Shown: positions 54,223 to 64,000 of the stretch, one piece after another
Numbering within the stretch: position 1 is the first letter of the stretch
How the letters are laid out: every line of letters begins with the position of its first letter
DNA from: Eurosta solidaginis
Lineage: Eukaryota > Arthropoda > Insecta > Diptera > Tephritidae
Reading direction: 5' to 3'
NCBI RefSeq assembly: GCF_040869045.1
Contig: NC_090319.1
Location: 338,252,302 to 338,316,301, forward strand
Length of the DNA: 64,000 nt
Made by a program: the position numbers and the translations under genes
The notes under the pieces: model-generated
The model's database searches: none
What the model saw: the letters and a program-made list of their open reading frames with translations, nothing else
Told to the model about the DNA's origin: nothing

Positions 54223-54823
54223 TCTATATATATAAAAAAAAAGGCTAAACTGTGTGTTAGTTGGTCGCCGGTGTTTGAAGAGATGCGTTGGTCGATTTTT
54301 TTCAAACTTTCACACAAGTTGCGTAAACCTCACGCGGTGGTTACTATAGGTACAGGGTCTCGAGATTTAGGCCAAAACGTGGGCCAGTGAATGCCTAGGC
54401 AGCGTTTATACAATATGGATATCAAATGTAAGCTGTTTATGAGTGCTTTGGTACAGGGTAATATATTATCCAAATACGGACTGGGACTGGGATTAGGACT
54501 AGGACTGGGGCTGAGACTCGGAGTGGGACTGGAACTGGGACTGGAATAAAATACATACCACCCTCTGGGACAGGCAATAAGGGATGCAGAAGAATGAGAA
54601 GGAATTGAGAGAAGAAAAAAGAGAGAAGGAGATTGAGAAAGAGATAGAATGAGACGAAGATGGAGATAGATGAAGCGAAAAAGACGGAGGGGGAGCGAAC
54701 AAAAGGATTATGAAATAGTGAAGAGGGGGGGGGGGGGAGGGCAAAGTCAGAAAGAAAAAACTTATTAAAATGTATGAAGATAGGCCAAATTTAGGGCAGG
54801 ACAACGTCCGCTGGGTCTTCTAG
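54223..54823 (+). mobile_element. Canonical non-autonomous Helitron
   Basis: Begins TCTATATATATAAAAA after an A and ends TCTTCTAG before a T, the TC..CTRR ends and AT target of classical Helitrons. A short hairpin (GGAC-AAC-GTCC) lies 11 bases upstream of CTAG. The interior holds a (GGACTG)n-type minisatellite (54478-54546) and a purine-rich tract with a 12-G run (54726-54738); no Rep-helicase is encoded. This differs from the T-T-inserting Helentron-like families in the window, so both rolling-circle classes coexist here. Confidence 0.78.
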
Positions 54824-54893
54824 TATTCTAATATATCATAGAATATTTCCTGTAAAAATCATTTCGATCGGAGCTACATATATATAATGTATA

Positions 54894-55529
54894 TTAGGGA
54901 GGGTCGATTTAAAAATCGCTCATTTCTCTATGAAAATCGTATTCTAGGGATCAAAATAAGAAACTTTGCCGAAGGAACCATGCCTCTAAAACCCCCTCTA
55001 AACCCCCAGTTGCGTCGAACCTTGGGTAGGAGCAATTTCAATTCTACCTACTGTGTCTTGTGGTGGCTTAAAAAAAACAACACAAGCAATTTTACGATCT
55101 GCAATTGTGTCACAGTGATACCTTCATTTTTTAAAACGGTTGAATAAAAAACCCACACAACTATGTTTACGACATGCAAATGCATCACAGTGATACCTTG
55201 GTTTTAAAATGGGGTTGTAAAAAAGCTAATTTCTAATAATTTTTTTTTAATTTCTTTTCCATTACTAAGTTAAATTCATTTTTTCATTTACATGTGTTCT
55301 GACTAAACAAATTTCTAAAGAGAAAAATAAACTCCAAAAAGAAAAAACATAAGCATTTCAAAGTGGGATTTTTCAAAATTTGCCCCTACGACCCAAAGGG
55401 AGGGGGACATCAGAATTCGTTTCAGAGGTATGGTTCCTTCGGCAAAGTTTCTTATTTTGATTCCTAGAATATGATTTTCACAGAGCAATGGGCGATTTTT
55501 TTGCCTCCCCACAAATCGACCCGGCCTAA
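54894..55529. mobile_element. MITE with ~110-bp terminal inverted repeats
   Basis: TTAGGGAGGGTCGATTT at the left is mirrored by AAATCGACCCGGCCTAA at the right, and similarity continues for about 110 bases (including caaaataagaaactttgccg on each arm). TGTATA flanks both sides (54888-54893, 55530-55535), and excision in silico restores the host repeat cleanly. The interior has no transposase. The superfamily is uncertain; a 6-bp duplication is unusual. Confidence 0.75.
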
Positions 55530-55581
55530 TGTATATCCCATACAACCGATCGTTCAGACAAGGAGGTTTTTTCTCATTTTT

Positions 55582-57400
55582 ATACTCAGTTGAGCAGAGT
55601 TCACAGAGTATATTAACTTTGATTGGACAACGGTTGGTTGTACAGGTATAAAGGAATCGAGATAGATATAGACTTCCATATATCAAAATCATCAGTATCG
55701 AAAAAAAACTTTATTGAGCCATATCCGTCCGTCCGTCCGTCTGTCCGTTAACACGATAACTTGAGTAAATTTTGAGGTATCTTGATGAAATTTAGTATGT
55801 AGGTTCCTGGGCACTCATCCCAGGTCGCTATGTAAATTAACGATATCGGACATAACCACGCCCACTTTTTCGATATCGAAAATTTCGAAAAACCGAAAAA
55901 GTGCGATAATTCATTACCAAAGACGGATAAAGCAATGAAACTTCGTAGGTGAGTTGAACTTCTGACGCAGAAAAGAAAATTAGTAAAATTTTGGACAATG
56001 GGCGTGGCACCGTCCACTTTTAAAAGAAGGTAATTTAAAAGTTTTGCAAGCTGTGATTTGGCAGTCGTTGAAGATATCATGATGAAATTTGGCAGGAACG
56101 TTACTCTTATTACTATATGTGTGCTAAATAAAAATTAGCAAAATCGGAGAACGACCACGCCCACTTAAAAAAATTTTTTTTAAGTGAAATTTTAACAAAA
56201 AATTTACTATCTTTACAGTATATAAGTAAATTATGGCAACATTCGACTCCAGTAATGATATGGGCAATAAAATAAAAGGAAAAAAAAAAATAAAAGGAAA
56301 TTTCAAAATAGGCCATAGGCAATAGGTAAAAAATGGCCGAAATCCGACTATGACCACGCCCACTTTTTCGATATCGAATATTACGAAAAATTAAAAAAAT
56401 GCCATAATTCTTTACCAATTACGAAAAAAGGGATGAAACATGGTAATTGGATTAGTTTATGACGCAAAATATAACTTTAGAAAAAAACTTTGCAATATGG
56501 GTGTGACACCTACCATATTAAGTAGAAGAAAATAAAAAAGTTCTGGAGGGCGAAATCAAAAGCCCTTGGAATCTTGGCAGGAATACTATTCGTGGTATTA
56601 CATATATAAATAAATTAGCGGTACCCGACAGATAATGTTCTGGGTCACCCTGGTCCACATTTTGGTCAATATCTCGAAAACGCCTTCACATATACAACTA
56701 CCACATCTCCCTTTTAAAATACTCATAAACACCATTCAATTGATACCCATATCGTACAAACAAATTCTAGAGTCACCAATGGTCCACTTTTATGGCGATA
56801 TCTTGAAAAGGCGTCCACCTATAGAAATAAGGCACACGCCCTTTTAAGATACTCATTAACACTTTTCATTTGATACCCATATCTTACAAACAAATTCTAG
56901 AGTCGCCCCTGGTCCACTTTTATGGCGATATCTCGAAAAGGCGTCTACCTGTAAAATTAAGGCCCACACCATTTTAAAGTACTCATTGACACATTTCATT
57001 TGATACCCATATCGTTCCAACAAATTCTGGAGTCACGCTGGTCCATCTTTATGGCGATATCTCGAAAAGGCGTCCACCTATAGAACTAAGGCCCACTCCC
57101 TTTTAAAATACTCACTAACACCTTTCGTTTGATTCCCATATTGTACAAACGCATTCTAGAATCACCCCTGGTCCACCTTTATGGCAATATCCCTAAATGG
57201 CGTCCACCCATAGAACTATGGCCTACTCCCTCTTAAAATATTCTTTAATACTTTCCATTTGATTCATATGTCATACAAACACATTCCTGGGTTAACCTTG
57301 GTTCATTTTCCTACATGGTGATTTTCCCTGATTTTGTCTCCATAGCTCTCAGCTGAGTATGTAATTTTCGGTTACACCCGAACTTAGCCTTCCTTACTTG
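55582..57400 (+). mobile_element. Helentron-like element, subfamily 1, internally deleted copy
   Basis: Complete ends (ATACTCAGTTGAG; ctcagctgagtat; hairpin GTTACACCCGAAC; CTTACTTG), but about 530 bp between the ggcgtggctccgccc region and the second TTTTCGATATCGAA palindrome is missing: around 56300 the sequence jumps from aatttcaaaataggc to gtaaaaaatggccgaaatcc. The array has about five units. Confidence 0.78.
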
Positions 57401-57717
57401 TTTATTTTATATTTATCTTAAAAATCGTTTAGGTGTGTACATCTGTTCACTATATATTTCTTATTTTATGCATCCGATTATTTGCAGATTACGAACGGGA
57501 TAAGATTATTGTTCAGCCCATTCATGAAAGGTATGATCTCTTCGGCACAGCCGAAGACAGTCCCATCCTTACTTGTTTTGATTATTATTTAAACTCAAAA
57601 AAGATTTCAGAGTTTAAACATTTTGTCTCCATAATGGTAGCTTCTGATGGTAGTAACTTATCGAGATAGATTAGTTATGAGTACACAGTGGGGTAGGTCA
57701 AATTTATTGTTGAAAAG

Positions 57718-58010
57718 TCACACCCAGTTTCTTATTCTTTGGGACATACTGAGTAATATTGCCCATGGGACCAAAGGTCTGAAATGAATTTCGAGCTTCC
57801 CTAATTTTGTTAGAAAATTTTATTTCCCAATCCGAATAGCGGCTGTCACAATTAAAATACATCAAAATAAATGTCAAATTCGGATTCGGATTGGGATATA
57901 CAATTTTCTAACAAAATCAGGGAAGCTCGAAATTCATTTCAGACCTATTGTCCCAAGGACAATGTTACTCAGTATGACCCATAGATTCAGAAACTGGATG
58001 TGTACCTGAA
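57718..58010. mobile_element. Palindromic (foldback) MITE
   Basis: Arms 57718-57846 and about 57880-58008 are reverse complements over about 125 bases (for example ggtctgaaatgaatttcgag against ctcgaaattcatttcagacc), separated by a loop of about 35-40 bases. The outermost parts read cacacccagtttct and agaaactggatgtg. It could extend further out to agtggggtaggtcaaa (57687) and cttggacccacctta (58168). A transcript would form one long hairpin. Confidence 0.75.
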
Positions 58011-58149
58011 TTTTTTTCCCCCATTTTTCCCCATACAATTTGAACCGGCTTAGCACACATATACATTTACAAAATGAGAATGTGGAAAAACCTTCCTGGA
58101 AACATTTGAATTCTTAATACCGAAATGTTTTGGGATTTGAAATACTAAA

Positions 58150-58430
58150 AGTTTCTTGGACCCACCTTAATTGCTGCTTCGACATATGGTAACTCTGTCG
58201 CCTCTAGTAGCCGAATCCTTGACTTCTCGAACGCAGGACACTAACGAAGAACATGCTCAATTGTTTTTTCCTGCAGTTGGCACTTCCTACGTCTGCTTTT
58301 ACTGACGAGGCCTAACTTATGCTTAGTACGCCAATCGTGAGCCTTAAGTCTTGTCTCTTTAGAGATATGATAGGATTTGCACATGATATTAGAAATTTTG
58401 AGGCCCATTTTTCAGTCCACGCTTTTCCTG
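58150..58430 (-). pseudogene. LINE C-terminal zinc-knuckle fragment
   Basis: Minus-strand translation shows KAHDWRTKHKLGL, then RRRKCQLQEKTIEHVL, then a stop and CPAFEKSRIRLLEATELPY. The C-x2-x-E-T-I-E-H-V-L-x-C pattern is the C-terminal Cys/His motif of many R1/Jockey-type LINEs. Fragment only. Confidence 0.6.
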
Positions 58431-58559
58431 CTTGCTTAGATGCTGAACGTCGGAGAAATTATTATTCGAGCAAGCGAAATTTGTTTGCATGTAATGTCTG
58501 TATGAGGCTGTACGTGAAAAAGCTCAACAAAGCTCTCACATGCGTGTAATGGGTTGCTC

Positions 58560-58915
58560 ATTTTCGAGATAGATACATACATAACAAAATGATCATGGTG
58601 AAAAAAAAATTCACTAAGCCACGTCCATTCGTCCATCCAACTGCAAACACGACAGCTTGAGTAAATTTTGAGGTATCTCAATATTTATTTGTGAATTCCC
58701 ATGCTAATTCTAATGTGCGAAATGGAGCGATAGCCAGGCCCACTTTTTACACCAAGAGCGTGATCATACAGTAAATAATGCAGCTTCAATTAACCAATTT
58801 TGCAATATTATTGATCATAAATCTAAAATAGTTTAAGTTATCATCACAAAACTTGGGAAACTTGTTGCCCTTGTCATAGGGAATCTAAAAAACAGAACAA
58901 GATCGGTAATGCGCC
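58560..58915 (+). mobile_element. Decayed Helentron-like fragment related to subfamily 2
   Basis: Matches 18030-18430 in patches: acagcttgagtaaattttgaggtatct, cccactttttac, attattgatcataaatctaaaatagttta and catagggaat. Both termini are absent. Confidence 0.5.
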
Positions 58916-59410
58916 AAGTGAGCGCTTTTTATCGGCAATATGTAATGCATCTTTTAGTGGACAAAGCTTGACGTCGTGCAAACAGATGGGCACATAAAGA
59001 AAAACACGGCATGCCAAGCATTACCATCGCCCCCACAGAGGTTGAAGAAGTAATTAAAAAGGCCAAATCATCTAAATAAATAGGCCAACACGGTATAGTC
59101 ATCCATGCCAGTGCTTAAACACCTAAGCGATAACGGAGTAAGCTATCTAACACACGTTTCCAACATTTCGTTGAAGACCTTTATCATTCCCGAACAATGG
59201 AAAATAGCAAGGGTAATTCCACTAGTAAAGCCCGGAAAACCATCTTTAAAAGGTGGATCATATCAACTGATATCACACTTCCCGCCATTAGTAACGGCGA
59301 AAGCGTCCTGTTCCCTCATTTTACTGCGAATCTTCGCTTAGCGGCCCATCAGCATGGCTTCCCAAAAATACATAGCACTACCACCGAGCTGAACGCCATA
59401 AATACTTAGA
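58916..59410 (+). pseudogene. LINE reverse-transcriptase N-terminal fragment
   Basis: Translation includes TEVEEVIKKAKSSK, then FNISLKTFIIPEQWKIARVI-like sequence (here SNISLKTFIIPEQWKIARV), PLVKPGKP, then in a shifted frame RLAAHQHGFPKIHSTTT. These are the opening RT blocks of Jockey-type elements. At least one stop near 59080 and a frameshift near 59270. Confidence 0.7.
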
Positions 59411-59603
59411 TAAATTACGGAGGAGGAGGGTACCCTATCATAGGAAATGCAAGTTCGTCTGCGCATTTTTTGTTCATAAAAAGTTTAGATTTCATAAAAA
59501 CTGAAAATTAGGAATAAAAAAAACCGCATTGTTTTTTCATAAGACATCAAAATTTGGAAATTTTCGCCTATGGCTTTTGTTCATAGAAAAATTTAATAGA
59601 ATA

Positions 59604-59892
59604 AAATGTAAGGCGCGATAACCTCCGAACAGATCTGAGGCCGAGCTTCTCTTCCAATTTGCGTCGTGCTCCTCTTGATTTTCCTTACAAATTGGCCGGA
59701 CGGGACCTACATGATTTTATGCCGACTCCGAACGGCATCTGCAAGGCAGAGGAGTTTTCACTGAGAGCTTTTCATGGCAGAAATACACCCGGAGCGCTTG
59801 TCAAACACTGCCGAGGGGCGACCCCGCTTAGAAAAATTTTCTTCTAATTGAAAAACCTTATTTCTAAAATTTTTGATGTTGCTTCGCCCGGA
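59604..59892 (-). mobile_element. tRNA-derived SINE, copy E, head truncated
   Basis: Minus-strand copy of the SINE body from cgggcgaagcaacatcaaaaat through cgcgccttacatttta. The tRNA-like head with both Pol III boxes is missing, a 5' truncation as in target-primed insertion. Confidence 0.8.
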
Positions 59893-61543
59893 GAAAATAA
59901 GATTTATAATAAACTGAGCATGCGGCGCTGTTTTCTTAAAAAGCTAACAATTTTTAAGTTTATGTGTGACACTCTCTTTCAAGATTTTCAAGTTTAGATT
60001 TTTACTGCCAATAAATGTTTGTGAAGTTTTTCAGCTGCAAAAAAATTGTATATTTTCGAACCAAACGCAAGCATTTTCAAATTGACTATAAAGCAAAAAC
60101 ATATCCCACACAGCATTTAGATGATAAATTTTTGAACTTTCCTTCATATCAATACAATTTGACTACTCCTTGCGAATAAATACTGAATTTTCATACAGTT
60201 GAACAAAATAAATAATAAAATAAGATGACTTTTAATGATCAAAAACTGAAAATCATTTTTCGATCACTTTTTGAAATAATTTTCGAATAACTTTGATGAA
60301 TAAATTTTAAGATTTTATAAAAGTGAACATAGAGAATAATAAAACTTGTTTGCTTTTGATGATCAATAACTGAGAACAATTTTTCAATCTCAATTTGGAA
60401 TCATTTAATTTCTTTAACTTCGGTGATCAAAAATTTAAAATCATTTTTCAATCAACTTTCTTAATATTTGCAGACTACCTTTCTTGAATAAATGATGAAT
60501 TTTTTACTTGTTAAAACTATACTTCTCATTGAAAATTTGATTTTTCTTCATTAGCTCACAATTTTTCAATCATAAAATCCAAAAAAATTACAAATATACA
60601 ACACATATTCAAGACTAAAAGTAATATAAGTGCTGCTGCTAACCTAAGATGTCTTCTAGCATTTCTCTAGATGCGGCTTCCCAGAAAAGACATACTGGAT
60701 GGAACCGATGTACGGAAGTTGTAAGCTGTTTAACCGCTGGTAAGTTAAGCTTGATCGACACGCCTGGACCCGGCTGCAACATCCTCCATGAGCTATGATT
60801 GTCGAAAACATCTAGTTATGTTTAAAGAATGATATAAGATATAGTAAAATCGTGATTTTTAAAGTGACATCGTTACCATGATCTAAGATGATGATCATAG
60901 ATGATGTTGGATGTTGTAGTCGTGTGTGTGTACAACGGTCAAGTTAATTACTACCTGCGGTTCAAAAAGCTTACTTCCGAGCTTCCAGATGCTTTCACCC
61001 CCTGATGAAATATGATCTTTATATAGTATTTAGTTATGTATTAAATATGATGGAAAAATGAATCACAATCTTATTCACAAATGATTCCAAACCATCATAT
61101 AATATGATTGAAAATTGTTCTTAACTGTGATCAAAAAATGACTGTGAAAAGTAATCAAATGTTATTCCAAAAGAAGTAAATATCAATCTTCCAGTAATAT
61201 CAAGTATGATAAAAAGATGAATATAAAGTGTTTCGAAATATGAATCATAATTGATTATTCAAGAATAATCACATTTATGGACATTTTTCTCCCGACGATA
61301 CGTTAATTTTCGAACAGAAAATGCTTTTGAATTTGAACGTTTTTAATCATCTTGGGGTATGATATTTGAATATTTTTTTATCAAAATTTTCAAAAAATGC
61401 TGGCTGGGTTCTATTTTGATACATTTCTTTTTTACTCAGGTTTGGAAATAAAAATCTTAGCATGAAAATCTTCAGAAATCATCTGTCATCCATGAATGTG
61501 AGAACTTCTCCTACTTTAAAATATTTTCCTATCAAAAAATTAC
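59893..61543. repeat. AT-rich region with long imperfect inverted repeats
   Basis: The stretch 60357-60405 (tgatcaataactgagaacaa ... ttggaatcat) is imperfectly reverse-complemented at 61080-61132, and similar tgatcaaaa/attgaaaaat motifs are scattered through 60130-60450 and 61030-61270. This suggests a decayed foldback element of about 1 kb with unclear ends. A (GT)n patch is at 60922. No gene. Confidence 0.45.
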
Positions 61544-61679
61544 GCGACATACAGGGCCGGATTAACAAGTAGGCGGTATTATATTATAGTAGCGTGCAAA
61601 GAAGTGTATCCAAGTAAAGTGATCGTATAATGAATAATAAAAAACGATTATCTCAAAATGTACACTGGTTGTTTTTATT

Positions 61680-62493
61680 TTGAAAAATTTCGGTTATTTT
61701 TGGAACAGAGGGTGTAGAAGCCTTCAACTCTGTTTAGACTACTATGCGTTCAGTGAGCCATTGCAAAGTGAAAAGGCAGATTTGCAAACGTGTGTTTTTT
61801 TGTACGAATGTTTAGAAGAGATTTTAGCTTCATTCCGTGAAAAGTTCACTGATTTCGAGGAAAAAAGAAAACAATTATTACCTGGTGTAAGTTATACAGA
61901 AATCGTAAAACGTACTCGTCGTAGAAAAAAACAACCTAATAACGGAAATGCTCGAGAAGTAGAATTTTCGCCTCGAGATGATTTTAGGACAAAAGGTTTC
62001 CTCGAAATTATTGACAACCTTCACAGTGAAATCAAACGACGTGGTGGAGACCTCCACGAAGCTATAAATAACTTAGTTCGTTTTTATTCTAGAGATTTGG
62101 GAGGATTTTTCATTGAAATGAAACAATTCCAAAGTTACTCCAGATACACTGATGCAGAAAAAACTCATAGTCATTTGTATAAGATTCTAATGCAAGATCA
62201 ATTAGCCGATGTATTTCCTAACACAGGAATAGCTCTGCGGATTTTTTTTACATTAATGATCACAAATTGTTCTGCCGAACTATCCCTCTCGCAATTAAAA
62301 AGAATCAAAGCTGCTGAAAGAGCTACAACAGATTTATTGAACAAAATCGATATTGATGATATATTTGATGAATTTGCTGAAAAAAATGTAGAAAACGACA
62401 TTTTTAAAATGATGATAGTAATTGTATTGATAATATTACATTTTGACAATAAAATTTTTATGAAAGATATAAGTTTGTATTTTTTAATCGAAA
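61680..62493 (+). pseudogene. hAT transposase, C-terminal part, open frame
   Basis: About 271 codons of uninterrupted frame without an ATG at its start (the first codon is TTG), ending where a Helentron-like element enters; the further codons to 62546 come from the insertion. A mid-region ELLPGVSY-like segment (RKQLLPGVSYTEIVKRTRRRKK) includes a basic patch. The C-terminal hAT dimerisation block is recognisable as FPNTGIALRIFFTLMITNCS followed by ELSLSQLKRIKAAERATT, where SAERSFS-LK is usual. Resembles ZMYM1-like hAT proteins. The RNase-H-like catalytic residues D and D would lie upstream and are missing. Confidence 0.75.
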
Positions 62494-63263
62494 CAAGTAA
62501 GAACGGGACTGTCTTCGGCTGTGCCGAAACTTCATACCTTTCATGAATGGGGCTGAACAATGATCTTATCCCGTTCGTAATCTCCGAATAATCGGAAGTA
62601 TAAAAAGAAATATATAGTGAACAGATCTACATACCTAAACGATTTTTAAGATAAATATGGAATAAAAAACAGGTAGGTATATACTATATATACCATCATA
62701 TATATATTATATATATCACCGATCTCTATGATTTTTTGACACAACAATATATACTATATACGTAAGCAATCGGTGAAATTTGAAGCTTATAGCTGTTAAA
62801 ATGGGGTAGAAATTGCGAAAGGTTTCTTATCTGAACAATCGGTTGTATGAGATATATACTATATATTCAACCGATCTCTATGATTTTTCAGACAACAATA
62901 TATGCTATATACGTAAGCATTCGGTGAAATTTGAAGCTTCTAGCTGTTAAAATGGGGCTAAAATTGCGAAAATATATATATATACTATATATACCACCAT
63001 ATATATACTATATATACCACCGATCTTTATGATTTTTACAGACAACAATATATGGTCCGATCCGGCCGGTTCCGAAAAATGTCTAATCGGACACCCAAAT
63101 ACACTTGCTCACCAAATTCTATTAAGATATCTCAAAAATTGAGGGATTAGTTTGCATACAAACAGACAGACGGATCTGTGGGTCTATCTATTTTCCTTTA
63201 AGGACTTACAATTTTGGGTTTCGTGACGAAATTAATATACCATTTCATTTTCATGAAAGGTAT
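62494..63263 (-). mobile_element. Helentron-like element, subfamily 3, complete copy
   Basis: On the minus strand: ATACCTTTCATGAA at the 5' end (63263), its perfect reverse complement TTCATGAAAGGTAT near the 3' end, hairpin TTCGGC-ACA-GCCGAA, and CTTACTTG (62494) beside A/T-run flanks. The interior has tandem units of about 145 bp (62690-63050; caatcggtgaaatttgaagctt, tatatactatata). It is 770 bp with no coding region, and its insertion site is the end of the hAT frame. Confidence 0.78.
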
Positions 63264-63351
63264 AAAAAAGAGGGGAACGGGTGTTAAAAAAGGGCCCCCA
63301 AATTGATGGTTGCGGGCCCTAGTTGAGGGTTAATCCGGCCCTGACGACATA

Positions 63352-64000
63352 TGAATTTCAGGTTGCTATGCCAGAGATATTATAATGATTGAAAAATTAT
63401 TAAAGATTTAACTGAAACCTTCTGCGTTTCGAGATTTATTTTTGTATGATAAAACTTGTAAGATTTCACGTTACCAAAGTGTGCCCCAATACTCTAAACT
63501 TATTAACAGATACGACACGGCCATACTGACAAGTCACACGTCCCCGTGTGACATACTTCAAAGAGTCTACCACTCGGCCATATCACACTCAAAGTCTTAC
63601 CTTCAGTTTTTCTTTAATCATTTTATAATAAGAACTACATTTTCCTTCAACATAAATAAACAAATTTAAATTGATTACAAATATCGCTCCGTTATCATTT
63701 TCCTCCACTTACACCAGTGGTTATGTCTCCAATCTTACCACTTACTCCAGTGGTCACAATTTCATTCTCCACCACTTACACCAGTGGTTAAATTAAATTT
63801 TTCGTTAAAAATAAACTAAATAGATAATTCGGATGTGTTCAATTTTTGGAAATTGTGTTCTTACATTTCTATGTCAATGATTTCAGTTTCTTCATCTTCG
63901 CCATCTGACTCTCGTAAAATACCTGATGGCGACTTTACATCACAAATATCGACTCTACGGTTAGCAATACCGCTCTATGTTTTGTTTTTAAAATGTTCGG
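63352..64000. other. Right flank with small structured repeats
   Basis: Contains a perfect hairpin GTCACACG-TCCC-CGTGTGAC (63533-63552), three tandem 33-34 bp units each with the hairpin CCACT-TACACC-AGTGG (starts 63705, 63738, 63772), and a possible coding end on the minus strand (listed separately). No other gene evidence. Confidence 0.45.
63861..63978 (-). CDS. Possible C-terminal exon, acidic tail
   Basis: Minus strand reads about 37 codons, NRRVDICDVKSPSGILRESD then GEDEETEIIDIEM and a stop (63861-63863). The composition (Asp/Glu-rich end, mixed codons) looks like real protein rather than AT-rich noise. Just upstream is acaaaacatag, which could be a splice acceptor, though its pyrimidine tract is poor; an in-frame stop precedes it. 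The rest of the gene would lie beyond the window. A transposase tail is the alternative. Confidence 0.3.

Larger units (their letters stand above)
54824..57575 (+). mobile_element. Subfamily-3 Helentron-like element, in pieces around two insertions
   Basis: Pieces 54824-54893, 55536-55581 and 57401-57575 rejoin to a subfamily-3 interior and 3' end when the MITE (54894-55529) and the Helentron-like element (55582-57400) are removed. The 3' end is well preserved: TTCATGAAAGGTAT, then hairpin CTTCGGC-ACA-GCCGAAG (57540-57556), then CTTACTTG before T residues. The 5' end is not present; the left boundary abuts the Helitron. Confidence 0.65.
61552..63343 (+). mobile_element. hAT element with 8-bp target duplication
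   Basis: CAGGGCCGGATTAAC at the left end is exactly mirrored by GTTAATCCGGCCCTG at the right end. The flanking octamers gcgacata (61544-61551) and acgacata (63344-63351) agree in 7 of 8 positions, the duplication length expected for hAT. Inside are an open C-terminal transposase frame and a subfamily-3 Helentron-like insertion (62494-63263). The N-terminal two thirds of a hAT transposase are absent, so this is an internally deleted, non-autonomous copy. Confidence 0.85.

Noticed and set aside
54499..54804. Minus-strand frame rich in Ser and Phe
   Set aside because: Derived from purine-rich low-complexity DNA inside the Helitron.

Overview
Source. The window looks like intergenic, heterochromatin-like DNA from a higher dipteran, most likely a tephritid fruit fly. 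The reasons are AT-rich DNA dominated by nested transposable elements, insect-style tRNA-derived SINEs, a compact two-exon secreted serine protease gene with a short GT..AG intron, and repeat families I associate with tephritid genomes. The taxon is an inference; no species-diagnostic gene is present.

Layout. 1-650 is a GC-rich 65-bp minisatellite. 746-1649 is a truncated Helentron-like element, and 1.9-2.8 kb holds small RTE-type LINE remnants. 3121-16200 is a tandem non-autonomous LTR element with three LTRs and two internal regions, flanked by a 4-bp duplication; two head-to-tail Helentron-like elements (3814-9511) sit inside its first internal region. 16.5-18.9 kb is a decayed hAT transposase on the minus strand, broken by a CAA-tailed retroposon and a second Helentron-like subfamily. 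19579-20039 is a solo LTR. 20348-27166 is a LINE reverse-transcriptase fragment split cleanly by a 5.7-kb Ty3/gypsy element with near-identical LTRs. 27611-31487 is a foldback element carrying a nested Helentron-like copy. 31.9-32.4 kb is a G-rich minisatellite, followed by SINEs.

34316-35275 (minus) is the only convincing host gene, a chymotrypsin-like serine protease; a broken paralogue lies at 35768-36300. 37.1-40.8 kb is a decayed R2-clade LINE (minus). 40.8-46.2 kb holds two LTR copies, a SINE and another Helentron-like element. 46.3-49.1 kb is a MITE plus LINE fragments. 49.2-57.6 kb is a nest of a third Helentron-like subfamily, two large copies of the first, a solo LTR, a canonical Helitron and a long-TIR MITE. 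57.7-61.5 kb holds a palindromic MITE, LINE debris, a SINE and AT-rich inverted repeats. 61552-63343 is a hAT element with an 8-bp target duplication and an open C-terminal transposase frame, itself interrupted by the third Helentron-like subfamily.

Main result. Three non-coding repeat subfamilies share one architecture: a 5' end starting ATAC, a 13-14 bp subterminal inverted repeat present at both ends, a 3' hairpin, the terminal motif CTTACTTG, insertion into T runs, and internal tandem repeats. The inverted-repeat sequence differs between subfamilies but matches between the two ends of each. This is the arrangement known for Helentron/HINE (DINE-1-like) rolling-circle elements. Several insertions can be checked against empty sites inside the window itself.
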